A stretch of DNA of 64,000 nt, taken from positions 1 through 64,000 of the forward strand of contig NZ_BPFA01000017.1 of NCBI RefSeq assembly GCF_019655055.1, written 5' to 3'. Shown one piece after another: positions 35,343 to 44,998 of this stretch. Each line of letters begins with the position of its first letter. Positions within the stretch are counted from its first letter, which is position 1. The stretch is from Shewanella sp. MBTL60-112-B2 (GTDB lineage Bacteria; Pseudomonadota; Gammaproteobacteria; Enterobacterales; Shewanellaceae). The notes under the pieces were generated by a model. It saw nothing but the letters and a program-made list of their open reading frames with translations, was not told where the DNA came from and did no database searches. The position numbers and the translations under genes were made by a program.

Positions 35343-36350
35343 CTAAATCAAATTTTGGGCAATGGCCTTAGCCCGCTCCCAGCGACTACTGTCTTCTAAG
35401 GCTTTAGCCACTCGACTCTGATCCGGTTTTAACAGGTTAGCACTCAAACCCTGAGCTGCATCGGGCCAATTAACCCCCTCTAACACCTCTGTCGCTCCAA
35501 GACTATCGTTACAAACTAGAATCATATTACATCCGGCATCGAGAGCTGCTTGGGCCCTAGCGGTGTAACCACCCGCAACCGCCGCGCCCTTCATACCTAA
35601 ATCATCGGAGAAAATCACCCCGTTGAAGGCTAGCTGCTTACGCAATACATCTTGTAGCCAAAATGGAGAAAAACCCGCTGGCTGACTATCCACCTTAGGA
35701 TAAATCACATGAGCAGGCATGATGCCCTGAAGTCGATTTTTAGCAATGAGCGTCTTGAACGGCTGCATATCGTTGGCAAAAATCTCATCTTGGCTGCGCT
35801 CATCAACAGGTTTCGCAATATGAGAGTCGGCTTCAACACTACCATGCCCAGGGAAATGCTTACCCACGGCGCACATACCCGCTTGCTCCATGCCATCAAT
35901 GAAGGCACTAGCAAGCTCGGCAACCTCCCCCTTGTCTGGACTGAAACTTCTGGTGCCTATCACTTGGCTAACACCATTTAAATCCAATACTGGCGCAAAG
36001 CTTAAATCGATATCGACTGCAAGCAATTCTATCGCCATCAAATAACCAAGCTCGGTAGCCCAGCTCTTTGCCTGCGCCATATCGCCTTTGGCAGCGGGAA
36101 GAATATCTCCCATAGCTGGTAGCACAGTAAAACCTTCTCGAAAGCGTTGCACTCTGCCACCTTCATGATCGACTGCGATCAAAATATCTGGGCGAATAGC
36201 ACGTATTGACTTAATGAGGGTGATCAACTGAGTCCTGCTGACATAATTACGACTAAACAAAATTAAGCCGCCAATCATGGGGTGAGTTAACTGCGATGAT
36301 TCCGTAGCACTCAGCTCCGTTGACTCGATATCTAACATCAAATAACTCAT
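35343..36350 (-). CDS. nagZ: Beta-N-acetylhexosaminidase NagZ (GH3)
   Basis: 335 residues from the ATG at 36350, which has GAGGG upstream; 20 codons of longer frame are unlikely. Family GH3 features: [29 protein letters not shown] with the flexible-loop acid/base His, and the nucleophile Asp in FSDDLGM. NagZ removes GlcNAc from anhydromuropeptides in cytoplasmic peptidoglycan recycling and so affects AmpC induction in species that have AmpR. ycfP follows on the same strand, the same order I recall for E. coli. Confidence 0.95.
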   Translation of the reverse strand: MSYLMLDIESTELSATESSQLTHPMIGGLILFSRNYVSRTQLITLIKSIRAIRPDILIAVDHEGGRVQRFREGFTVLPAMGDILPAAKGDMAQAKSWATELGYLMAIELLAVDIDLSFAPVLDLNGVSQVIGTRSFSPDKGEVAELASAFIDGMEQAGMCAVGKHFPGHGSVEADSHIAKPVDERSQDEIFANDMQPFKTLIAKNRLQGIMPAHVIYPKVDSQPAGFSPFWLQDVLRKQLAFNGVIFSDDLGMKGAAVAGGYTARAQAALDAGCNMILVCNDSLGATEVLEGVNWPDAAQGLSANLLKPDQSRVAKALEDSSRWERAKAIAQNLI

Positions 36351-36739
36351 ATTACCCTCTAAATTCTTAATCTCTTGACAATCTAACCTAGCAAAACTTA
36401 AAAAACACATTCTATCGCCTGAACGAAAACCTGCTAAATAAACGCATACAAAACAACAGCTAACACCAATTTAAAAACAAAAAAACAGCATTAACCCAAC
36501 CAAAATGCAATTAGAATATCTAATGTGTAGAAATTGCATACAAAAAACTAATGGTAGAGAAAAAGCTAAAGTATGGGATACTTTTTAACAGCAATTAATT
36601 CAAGCTACTAAGATTAACATCAAGCATAGTGTTTTCACGCTCAATCAGTGAAATATACCAAGATAATGGGCATTCCTCCATTACCTCATCTTAGTAAAGT
36701 TGATCATAACTATAACGACTAGAGCAATAAAGGTTTAGC
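36351..36739. other. AT-rich intergenic region, promoter space for nagZ and sdaA
   Basis: Divergent promoters of nagZ (minus) and the serine dehydratase gene (plus) must lie here. I see A-rich runs at about 36470-36485 and a weak AAGAT/ATCTT stem near 36660-36695, but no recognisable riboswitch, operator or ORF. Confidence 0.4.
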
Positions 36740-38116
36740 ATGATTAGTGTATTCGACATGTTCAAAATCGGCATCGGGCCGTCAAGTTCTCATACAGTAG
36801 GTCCAATGAAAGCGGGCAACGTTTTTATTGAACAACTTCAGCAGTTAAATATTCTCGACAGCGTTGATGAATTACGTTCAGAGCTGTTTGGCTCTTTAGG
36901 GCAAACAGGTGTAGGGCACGGTACAGGTAAGGCTGTCATTTTAGGCCTTATGGGAGAAGCGCCAGATACAGTAGACACTGACTGCATTGATGCCATTTTA
37001 GAGCAGGTAAAAAATACCGGGCAGCTAACACTGCCGAATGGACGAAAAGTCTTGTTTACCCGCGCAGACGGCATCACCTACCATAGACGCAAAAGCCTGC
37101 CTGCTCATGCTAATGCCATGACCTTATATGCCTATAAGGACGGTGAATGCATTTATGAACGCACCTATTACTCTGTAGGTGGTGGCTTCATTCTCGATGA
37201 AGATGAAATTAAAGCGCAAGATGCATCACCAGCCGCCCCAATAAAATCAGCTCCTTTTGACTTTGACTCAGCACAACAACTGCTTGAGCTCTGTACTGAA
37301 AATGGTTTCAGTATTTCATCACTGATGATGATGAATGAACTCAGCATTGCCAACGCCGACGAGATCAATGATCAATTATGGCAAATTTGGCAAACCATGA
37401 AGACCTGTGTTGAACGCGGTTATCAAAAAGAAGGGATCCTTCCCGGTGGTCTTAAGCTTCGACGCCGTGCCCCTTCGCTACATCGCCGTTTAAAAGCTGA
37501 AGGCAAGAACTGCGTCGACCCGCTAACGGCTATGGATTGGGTCGATCTATTTGCCCTTTCTGTGAACGAGCAAAATGCTGCTGGCGACCGCGTTGTTACC
37601 GCACCGACGAACGGAGCCGCGGGGATCATCCCTGCAGTTTTATGCTATTACGATATGTTCGTTCAAGAAGTTGATAGAGACGTATGTTCTCGTTACCTAC
37701 TTACCGCAGCGGCAATTGGTATTCTTTATAAGAAAAATGCTTCTATCTCAGGCGCTGAAGTCGGCTGTCAGGGCGAAGTTGGCGTGGCTTGCTCTATGGC
37801 AGCAGCAGCACTCACTGAAATCATGGGCGGCACGGTTGAGCATGTTGAGAATGCAGCAGAAATCGGCATGGAACATAACCTGGGCTTAACCTGTGACCCC
37901 GTAGGCGGCCTTGTACAAGTTCCTTGTATCGAACGTAACGCTATGGGTGCGGTAAAAGCAATTAACGCTTCACGCATGGCTATGCGTGGCGATGGTAACC
38001 ATAAAGTCTCACTCGATAAAGTGATTAAGACCATGATGGATACAGGTAAAGATATGCGCAGCAAGTATAAAGAGACCGCCAAGGGTGGCCTTGCGGTAAA
38101 TATTGTAGAGTGTTAA
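36740..38116 (+). CDS. sdaA: L-serine ammonia-lyase (serine dehydratase), single-chain iron-sulfur type
   Basis: 458 residues, the length of E. coli SdaA/SdaB (454-455). The N-terminal beta domain starts MISVFDMFKIGIGPSSSHTVGPM, a family hallmark. The catalytic alpha domain has the 4Fe-4S cysteines in the region CYYDMF (about 295), GCQGEVGVACS (about 343) and LTCDPVGGLVQVPC (about 384). It converts L-serine to pyruvate and ammonia and is oxygen-sensitive. It is monocistronic, with a terminator shared with the convergent cysB. The sdaA/sdaB choice is arbitrary. Confidence 0.92.
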   Translation: MISVFDMFKIGIGPSSSHTVGPMKAGNVFIEQLQQLNILDSVDELRSELFGSLGQTGVGHGTGKAVILGLMGEAPDTVDTDCIDAILEQVKNTGQLTLPNGRKVLFTRADGITYHRRKSLPAHANAMTLYAYKDGECIYERTYYSVGGGFILDEDEIKAQDASPAAPIKSAPFDFDSAQQLLELCTENGFSISSLMMMNELSIANADEINDQLWQIWQTMKTCVERGYQKEGILPGGLKLRRRAPSLHRRLKAEGKNCVDPLTAMDWVDLFALSVNEQNAAGDRVVTAPTNGAAGIIPAVLCYYDMFVQEVDRDVCSRYLLTAAAIGILYKKNASISGAEVGCQGEVGVACSMAAAALTEIMGGTVEHVENAAEIGMEHNLGLTCDPVGGLVQVPCIERNAMGAVKAINASRMAMRGDGNHKVSLDKVIKTMMDTGKDMRSKYKETAKGGLAVNIVEC

Positions 38117-38157
38117 ATCACAGAGTCATCTGCCGATAAGATGATTTAGTACATAAT

Positions 38158-38187
38158 AAAAAACCTCGCGATGGCGAGGTTTTTTTA
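38158..38187. terminator. Bidirectional terminator between sdaA and cysB
   Basis: CCTCGC-GATG-GCGAGG stem flanked by an A-run (left) and T-run (right), placed between convergent genes. Confidence 0.92.
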
Positions 38188-38201
38188 TTTCAGGCACATG
38201 A

Positions 38202-39251
<1,050 letters not shown>

Positions 39252-39402
39252 TTATAGTACAACGCTATAATTAAATCAAATGGAATATAGCACAATAGTT
39301 AACCTCTGCGAAGAGATTATAGAGAATCCATGATGAAGATTACTACCCTAGAATATTGATTTATAGTAGCATTAGTCGAATTCTACACTTATTGGTTTTG
39401 CT

Positions 39403-40179
39403 ATGATATTTGCGTCAGTCTTGATCTTACTCGGCACCTTATTACTCCTGGTGATCGGTATTAGCATCATTCAGCAACATAAAGCACGTGTCGAGTCTGA
39501 AAGACGTATAGAGCTGGCTCGCCATCGCGCAGTAATAGATGAAACTGAGGAAGTATTGTCCAATACAGGGCTAATCCCCTGCTCTTCGAGTATCATTCTT
39601 GTTCTTTATCGAAGAGTTGAAGATGCATTGACCTCTGCACTTCCGCTTGCTCGTAACCAGAGCAGCGATTTTGAACGTCGTTTAATTGATTTACGTGGCC
39701 AGATCCAAGCGCTGCAAGCTGCACCAAAACCCGCACCAGCCATCGAACAATTTCGCTTGCCTGACAGTGACCGTCAAATCTTGACTCTAGTACAAACCCT
39801 TAAAAAGATGAAAGCGATTCTTCGTGCCGAACACAATAAGGGCAAAGTTGAGCCAAGCGTTTTTAGTCAAGAAGAACAGCGTATCGATAGCTTACAGCTG
39901 CGTATTAACGTCGACTCTATGCTCGGCAGAGGTAGAGCGGCCTGCTTTATGAAGCAGTATGGCTCAGCCAAACAGATGGTCACTAAGGCCTTAGCGACTC
40001 TGCATACGATTAAGGCTCAGACCCCAAATGATCCCTTTATCGGCCGTAAAGTAGAAGAGGCCAAGGCGATGCTTGAAGAGATCACTGGCGCCCAGAAATC
40101 GGCTCAGCCAGTATCTATCAGAACCAAAGAAGATGACGATGATATCGATGTCTTGTTCCAGCCAAAGAAAAAGTGGTAA
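39403..40179 (+). CDS. Conserved membrane-anchored protein of unknown function
   Basis: 258 residues. A single hydrophobic segment at 4-24 is followed by a basic stretch (QQHKARVESERR), so the bulk is probably cytoplasmic. The rest is mostly helical, with Gln-, Arg- and Lys-rich stretches that could form a coiled coil (LDRR.. region, about 85-110) and a conserved-looking RINVDSMLGRGRAACFMKQYGSAKQ (about 165-190). It ends DDDDIDVLFQPKKKW. No family that I can name. No good ribosome site precedes the ATG. It lies between cysB and topA and has its own bidirectional terminator. Confidence 0.75.
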   Translation: MIFASVLILLGTLLLLVIGISIIQQHKARVESERRIELARHRAVIDETEEVLSNTGLIPCSSSIILVLYRRVEDALTSALPLARNQSSDFERRLIDLRGQIQALQAAPKPAPAIEQFRLPDSDRQILTLVQTLKKMKAILRAEHNKGKVEPSVFSQEEQRIDSLQLRINVDSMLGRGRAACFMKQYGSAKQMVTKALATLHTIKAQTPNDPFIGRKVEEAKAMLEEITGAQKSAQPVSIRTKEDDDDIDVLFQPKKKW

Positions 40180-40324
40180 CTCAAAGCTAAGACTTGTAAT
40201 TTAAAGCCTAACGTATAAGCAGGATGTGTACGTATACTGCTGATTGAATTTGCAAGTTTCATATAAGTCTCCAAAGTGGAGACATATCTCGAACTGGACT
40301 GACACTGAATTCAAAACTGAATAC

Positions 40325-40354
40325 AAAAAAGCCCCGATAATTCGGGGCTTTTTT
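40325..40354. terminator. Bidirectional terminator before topA end
   Basis: AAAAAGCCCCGA/TCGGGGCTTTTT stem with a TAAT loop, located between the plus-strand unknown gene and the end of the minus-strand topA. Confidence 0.92.
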
Positions 40355-40382
40355 GTAACTAGACAGTAGCGCTGTAAACCGA

Positions 40383-43079
40383 TTACTCGGCTTTGGTCGC
40401 CTTAGCTTTTGGTTTGGCTTTAGGTTTTGCTTTGGCCTTCGGCTTTGGCTTGGCCTTAGCTTTTGCTTCAGTCACCCACTTGCCATCAACAAACTTTGAT
40501 GTCCAGCCTGTCGCCTTACCATCAACATCTGTTGCAACGTACTGCTCTTTAGTCTTACGGCTAAAGCGAACAGATGCAAGATTACCATCATCGTCAGCCA
40601 CTGGCGCATCTGCCAGATACTGGTACTTAGGCCATAATAGCTCGCGGTACTTCACAAGCTCTTCGACTAACGGACCACGAGTCTCACGTGATTTAGGGAA
40701 GGTGCTCGCCGCAAGGAAGATCCCCGCTGCGCCATCTCTTAACACGAAATACGCATCAGACTTAGTACACTTAAGTTCAGGTAAGTGAATTGGGTCTTCT
40801 TTTGGCGGCGCAGCTTCACCGCTCTTAAGCAGCTTACGCGTGTTCTTACACTCAGAGTTTGTACAACCAAAATACTTACCAAAACGGCCATTCTTAAGTT
40901 CCATATCGTTTCCACAACGATCGCACTCAATAATAGGTCCTTCGTAGCCTTTGATCTTAAACTGACCCGCTTCAACCTCATAGCCATTACACGTTGGGTT
41001 ATTACCACATACGTGTAACTTACGAGCTTCATCGATTAAGTAGCTATCCATGGCTGTACCACAGATGCCACAACGATGCTTAGCACGTAATGCTTCTGTC
41101 TCAGCGTCTTCACCGCTACTCACAGCCTCTTCACCAGGCGTTAAGTTCAATGTTGTTTTGCAGCGCTCTTTTGGCGGAAGTGCATAACCAGAACAGCCGA
41201 GGAATACACCCGTCGTACCGGTACGAATGCCCATAGGGCGTCCACAAGTTGGACACTTGATGTCATCGGTGATCACCATTTCGTTCGGGCGCATACCGCC
41301 CTCTTCTGGTGATAACTCAGCGACTTCTAATTGCTTAGTGAAGTCTTTATAGAAACCATCGAGAACTTTTTTCCACTCAAGCTTACCTTGAGCAACATCA
41401 TCTAATGTTTGCTCCATGCTTGCAGTGAAGTCGTAACTCATTAGATCTTCAAAGCTACCCACTAAACTATCACTAACGATTTCCCCCATCTTTTCAGCAA
41501 AGAAACGACGGTTGTCAACTTTGACATAACCACGATCTTGAATCGTTGAAATAATCGTTGCGTAAGTAGACGGACGGCCAATACCACGCTTTTCAAGCTC
41601 TTTAACTAAAGAAGCTTCGCTGTAACGCGCTGGCGGCTTAGTAAAGTGCTGCTTAGGCAGTAATTCTTTTAGCGTGACGGCATCACCTTGTGCCACGTAT
41701 GGCAAAGTGTTGTCTTCTTCGTTTTTCTTCTTAATGGCAGTTTGAACGCGAGTCCAACCATCGAAACGAAGAGTACGACCTGTCGCTTTTAATTCATATT
41801 CGCCAGCACTCACAGTTAGGCGAGTCGCATCATATTTTGCAGGTGTCATCTGACACGATACAAACTGACGCCAAATAAGCTCGTAAAGACGCTGTGCGTC
41901 ACGTTCCATATCTGACAGCGACGCAGCACTCACTTTTACATTTGAAGGACGGATCGCTTCGTGAGCCTCTTGTGCGCCTTCTTTACTACCATAACGGATA
42001 GGTGATTCAGGCAAGTACTTATCACCATACTCTTTGCCAATCATATCACGCACGTTGTCGAGCGCTTCTTGGCTTAAGTTGGTCGAGTCGGTACGCATAT
42101 ACGTGATGTGGCCCGCTTCATACAAGCGCTGCGCCATCATCATGGTTTTCTTCACACCAAAGCCTAAGCGAGTACTCGCGGCTTGTTGCAGCGTCGATGT
42201 AATATAAGGTGCAGATGGTTTGCTTGATGTCGCTCTGTCTTCACGCGCAGCAACCACAAAGCTAGACTGTGATAACTGACTAACCGCAGTTTGTGCTTGT
42301 GATTCATTGACAGGATTAAACGCCTTACCTTGGAATTTAACTACCTGCATTTTTAGCAAGTCGTCGGTTAAGGTGTTGAGCTCAGCATGAACATCCCAGA
42401 ACTCTTCTGGCACAAAGGCTTTAATCTCGCTTTCGCGTTCAACCACAAGACGAACGGCGACAGACTGTACACGCCCAGCAGACAGGCCACGAGCAACCTT
42501 TTTCCACAATAGCGGTGAAGCCATAAAGCCAACAACACGGTCCAAGAAACGACGCGCCTGTTGTGCATTAACCATATTAGTGTCAAGCACCGATGGTTGG
42601 CTAAATGCGTCTTGAATAGCGGTCTTGGTAATTTCGTTAAACACCACGCGCTGGTAGCGAGATTCATCGCCGCCAATCACTTGCTGTAGATGCCAAGCAA
42701 TCGCCTCTCCCTCTCTATCCAAATCGGTTGCGAGATAGATATGGTCAGCAGATGCTGCCAGAGTTTGGAGTTCCTTAACGACTTTTTCTTTGCCTGGTAA
42801 GGTTTGATAGTTTGCTTTCCAGCCTTTTTCTGGATCGACCCCCATGCGCGCAACTAACGCTTGCTTCGCTTTTAAACTCTTATACTCAGCCTTCTCCTCT
42901 GGAGACATCTTTTTAACTTCAGCAACTGTCTTACTAACAACTTTAGCGTCTGAACTTGATGATGTAGGCAGATCACGGATGTGACCTACACTCGACTTAA
43001 CGATGAAATCTTTGCCTAGATATTTATTAATAGTCTTGGCTTTGGCCGGTGATTCGACGATTACTAGCGATTTACCCAT
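40383..43079 (-). CDS. topA: DNA topoisomerase I (type IA)
   Basis: 898 residues (E. coli 865). N-terminal Toprim domain ([15 protein letters not shown]...[17 protein letters not shown]), the active-site Tyr in [12 protein letters not shown] (about residue 325), and type IA core. Three four-cysteine zinc ribbons follow (CPTCGRPM..., CGICGTAM..., CDRCGNDM...), then further zinc-ribbon-like modules and a tail of about 35 residues of Lys, Ala and Pro. That low-complexity tail extends past the usual E. coli end and is likely DNA- or RNA-polymerase-contacting. It relaxes negative supercoils. The promoter has a sigma-32-like box upstream. Confidence 0.96.
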   Translation of the reverse strand: MGKSLVIVESPAKAKTINKYLGKDFIVKSSVGHIRDLPTSSSSDAKVVSKTVAEVKKMSPEEKAEYKSLKAKQALVARMGVDPEKGWKANYQTLPGKEKVVKELQTLAASADHIYLATDLDREGEAIAWHLQQVIGGDESRYQRVVFNEITKTAIQDAFSQPSVLDTNMVNAQQARRFLDRVVGFMASPLLWKKVARGLSAGRVQSVAVRLVVERESEIKAFVPEEFWDVHAELNTLTDDLLKMQVVKFQGKAFNPVNESQAQTAVSQLSQSSFVVAAREDRATSSKPSAPYITSTLQQAASTRLGFGVKKTMMMAQRLYEAGHITYMRTDSTNLSQEALDNVRDMIGKEYGDKYLPESPIRYGSKEGAQEAHEAIRPSNVKVSAASLSDMERDAQRLYELIWRQFVSCQMTPAKYDATRLTVSAGEYELKATGRTLRFDGWTRVQTAIKKKNEEDNTLPYVAQGDAVTLKELLPKQHFTKPPARYSEASLVKELEKRGIGRPSTYATIISTIQDRGYVKVDNRRFFAEKMGEIVSDSLVGSFEDLMSYDFTASMEQTLDDVAQGKLEWKKVLDGFYKDFTKQLEVAELSPEEGGMRPNEMVITDDIKCPTCGRPMGIRTGTTGVFLGCSGYALPPKERCKTTLNLTPGEEAVSSGEDAETEALRAKHRCGICGTAMDSYLIDEARKLHVCGNNPTCNGYEVEAGQFKIKGYEGPIIECDRCGNDMELKNGRFGKYFGCTNSECKNTRKLLKSGEAAPPKEDPIHLPELKCTKSDAYFVLRDGAAGIFLAASTFPKSRETRGPLVEELVKYRELLWPKYQYLADAPVADDDGNLASVRFSRKTKEQYVATDVDGKATGWTSKFVDGKWVTEAKAKAKPKPKAKAKPKAKPKAKATKAE

Positions 43080-43129
43080 AGATTAATTTGCGCCAACGAG
43101 TCTCAAAAATCGGAAATTTGGCTCCATAT

Positions 43130-43156
43130 ATAGAGGGTTGTGTACAGAGTTTCAAG
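43130..43156 (-). promoter_or_regulatory. Candidate sigma-32 promoter of topA
   Basis: On the minus strand, CTTGAAA (43156-43150), a 12-nt spacer and CCCTCTAT (43137-43130), about 50 nt before the topA start codon. The E. coli topA gene also has a heat-shock promoter, so the match is functionally plausible; the -10 box differs from the CCCCATNT consensus at two positions. Confidence 0.5.
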
Positions 43157-43280
43157 CTAATCCCTCTTTTATTTGTACCGGAGTATCAATTTTTAACCAT
43201 TTTTGAAATAAATGTGAAAAAAAATAGTGCGTATTTAAAAACTAATATTTCATTATTAGTCATCAAGCAAGTCATCGTTG

Positions 43281-43294
43281 TGCATTTCAATTCA
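43281..43294. promoter_or_regulatory. Weak ArgR-box candidate before astB
   Basis: TGCATTTCAATTCA resembles the ARG box TGAATWWWWATTCA with two differences. It lies about 120 bp upstream of astB. ArgR control of the ast pathway is known in enterics; this is only a suggestion. Confidence 0.2.
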
Positions 43295-43415
43295 AATTCA
43301 GTGTTTTTGTCAATTTAAACTCGCTTGTGTGGCACTGTCGCTTAAGTATACTGACCGTAATAATTACAACTCAGAAAAGATATTACAACCTGAGCTACCC
43401 TTAAGGAAAACAAGA

Positions 43416-44753
43416 ATGAAGCATTTTGAAGCGAATTTCGACGGACTCGTTGGGCCAACGCACAATTACGCTGGTTTATCATTTGGTAACGTCGCCTCAT
43501 TAAATAACGCTGCTGCAACCTCAAGCCCAAAAGATGCTGCTAAACAAGGACTAAAAAAAGCAAAAGCGCTCGCCGATCTCGGTTTAGTTCAAGGCATGCT
43601 TGCCCCTCAAGAGCGCCCAGACCTACACACACTTCGTAAAATTGGTTTTTCTGGCACTGACGCTGAAGTTCTCAATAAAGCTGCGAAAGAAGCACCAGCG
43701 CTTCTACGTGCGTGCTGTAGTGCATCAAGCATGTGGACAGCTAACGCTGCCACCGTATCTCCTAGTGCAGACACCCATGATGGTAAATTACACTTTACCC
43801 CTGCTAATTTGGTCGACAAATTGCACCGCAGCATAGAACCTACGACCACGGGTAACATACTTCAAGCTACGTTTAACGATAGCCGCTTTTTCAAACATCA
43901 CCAACATCTTCCAGAACATAGCAGCTTTGGTGATGAAGGTGCAGCTAACCACACGCGCTTATGTAGTGAATATGGACTGGCTGGTGTTGAACTGTTTGTC
44001 TATGGTCAGGAGGCCACTAATCCATCTGCGCCAAAGCCGCAAAAGTTTCCAGCACGTCAGACGCTTGAAGCATCCCAAGCGGTTGCCCGTCTGCACCAAT
44101 TAGATGATAACGGCACCGTCTACATTCAACAAAACCCCGATGTGATTGACCAAGGCGTGTTCCATAACGATGTAATTGCCGTAGGTAACCAAAATGTGCT
44201 GTTCTACCATGAGCAAGCCTTTTTAAACACCCAGGCAAAACGGACTGAAATTAAGAACAAGTTTGGAGACTCAGCGCTACACTTCGTCGAAGTGCCTACC
44301 TCTAAGGTGGCGATTCAAGATGCTGTTAAGAGTTACCTCTTTAATACGCAAGTTGTTACCCTACCTTCAGGTGAAATGGCAATTATTGCGCCAACGAACT
44401 GCCAGGAAAACCCTGCCGTATTTGCTTATTTAAATGAGTTGGTGACACTAGACACTCCGATTAAGCAAGTCCTTTACTTTGACGTTAAGCAGAGCATGCA
44501 AAATGGTGGTGGGCCAGCATGTTTACGTTTACGCGTAGCAATGAACCAAGATGAAGTGGCGGCGGTTAATCAGCATACTTTAATGAACGATGCGCTGTTT
44601 AGTCGTTTAAATCTGTGGGTAGATAAACATTACCGTGATCGCTTGCTAGTTGAAGACTTAGCCGACCCGCAGTTAATAATCGAATCGCGTACAGCACTCG
44701 ATGAACTAACACAGATTATGCAACTAGGCAGTGTTTATCAGTTCCAGAGATAA
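43416..44753 (+). CDS. astB: N-succinylarginine dihydrolase
   Basis: 445 residues from the ATG at 43416 with AAGGA at the right distance; an upstream frame from 43278 is not used. The start [25 protein letters not shown] is diagnostic. The amidinotransferase-fold active site includes the catalytic Cys in [11 protein letters not shown] (about residue 365) and the preceding His and Glu. It converts N2-succinylarginine to succinylornithine, CO2 and ammonia in the AST arginine-catabolic pathway. The other ast genes are not in the window, so it stands alone here. Confidence 0.95.
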   Translation: MKHFEANFDGLVGPTHNYAGLSFGNVASLNNAAATSSPKDAAKQGLKKAKALADLGLVQGMLAPQERPDLHTLRKIGFSGTDAEVLNKAAKEAPALLRACCSASSMWTANAATVSPSADTHDGKLHFTPANLVDKLHRSIEPTTTGNILQATFNDSRFFKHHQHLPEHSSFGDEGAANHTRLCSEYGLAGVELFVYGQEATNPSAPKPQKFPARQTLEASQAVARLHQLDDNGTVYIQQNPDVIDQGVFHNDVIAVGNQNVLFYHEQAFLNTQAKRTEIKNKFGDSALHFVEVPTSKVAIQDAVKSYLFNTQVVTLPSGEMAIIAPTNCQENPAVFAYLNELVTLDTPIKQVLYFDVKQSMQNGGGPACLRLRVAMNQDEVAAVNQHTLMNDALFSRLNLWVDKHYRDRLLVEDLADPQLIIESRTALDELTQIMQLGSVYQFQR

Positions 44754-44774
44754 CTGTAGCTTCAGCTGTTAATA

Positions 44775-44803
44775 CAAAAAACCACCTTTATAGGTGGTTT
44801 TTT
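44775..44803 (+). terminator. Terminator of astB
   Basis: AAAAACCACCT-TTAT-AGGTGGTTTTTTT, 22 nt after the astB stop codon. Confidence 0.92.
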
Positions 44804-44939
44804 TGATGGGTGCACTTAATATCGACCTGGGTAAGACAAGAGCGACAGCCCTATTTATACAATTACCACGATATTAACCCCATCAGAACTATCCTTTTTC
44901 TTTTATAGTACATTCAGAAAGCCAAATTTTTTATAAAAA

Positions 44940-44961
44940 AAGCCTTGCTTCAGCAAGGCTT
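44940..44961 (-). terminator. Terminator of the Ig-like lipoprotein gene
   Basis: AAGCCTTGC-TTCA-GCAAGGCTT stem. On the minus strand it ends in a T-run (complement of 44934-44940), directly after the lipoprotein stop codon at 44999. Confidence 0.88.
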
Positions 44962-44998
44962 TCATAAAATAGTCACTAACAATAAATTCGTATTACGA

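Noticed and set aside
40393..40788. 131-codon plus-strand ORF with a repetitive hydrophobic start
   Set aside because: It is the complement of the Lys/Ala/Pro codons of the TopA tail, so the hydrophobic look is a codon artefact.
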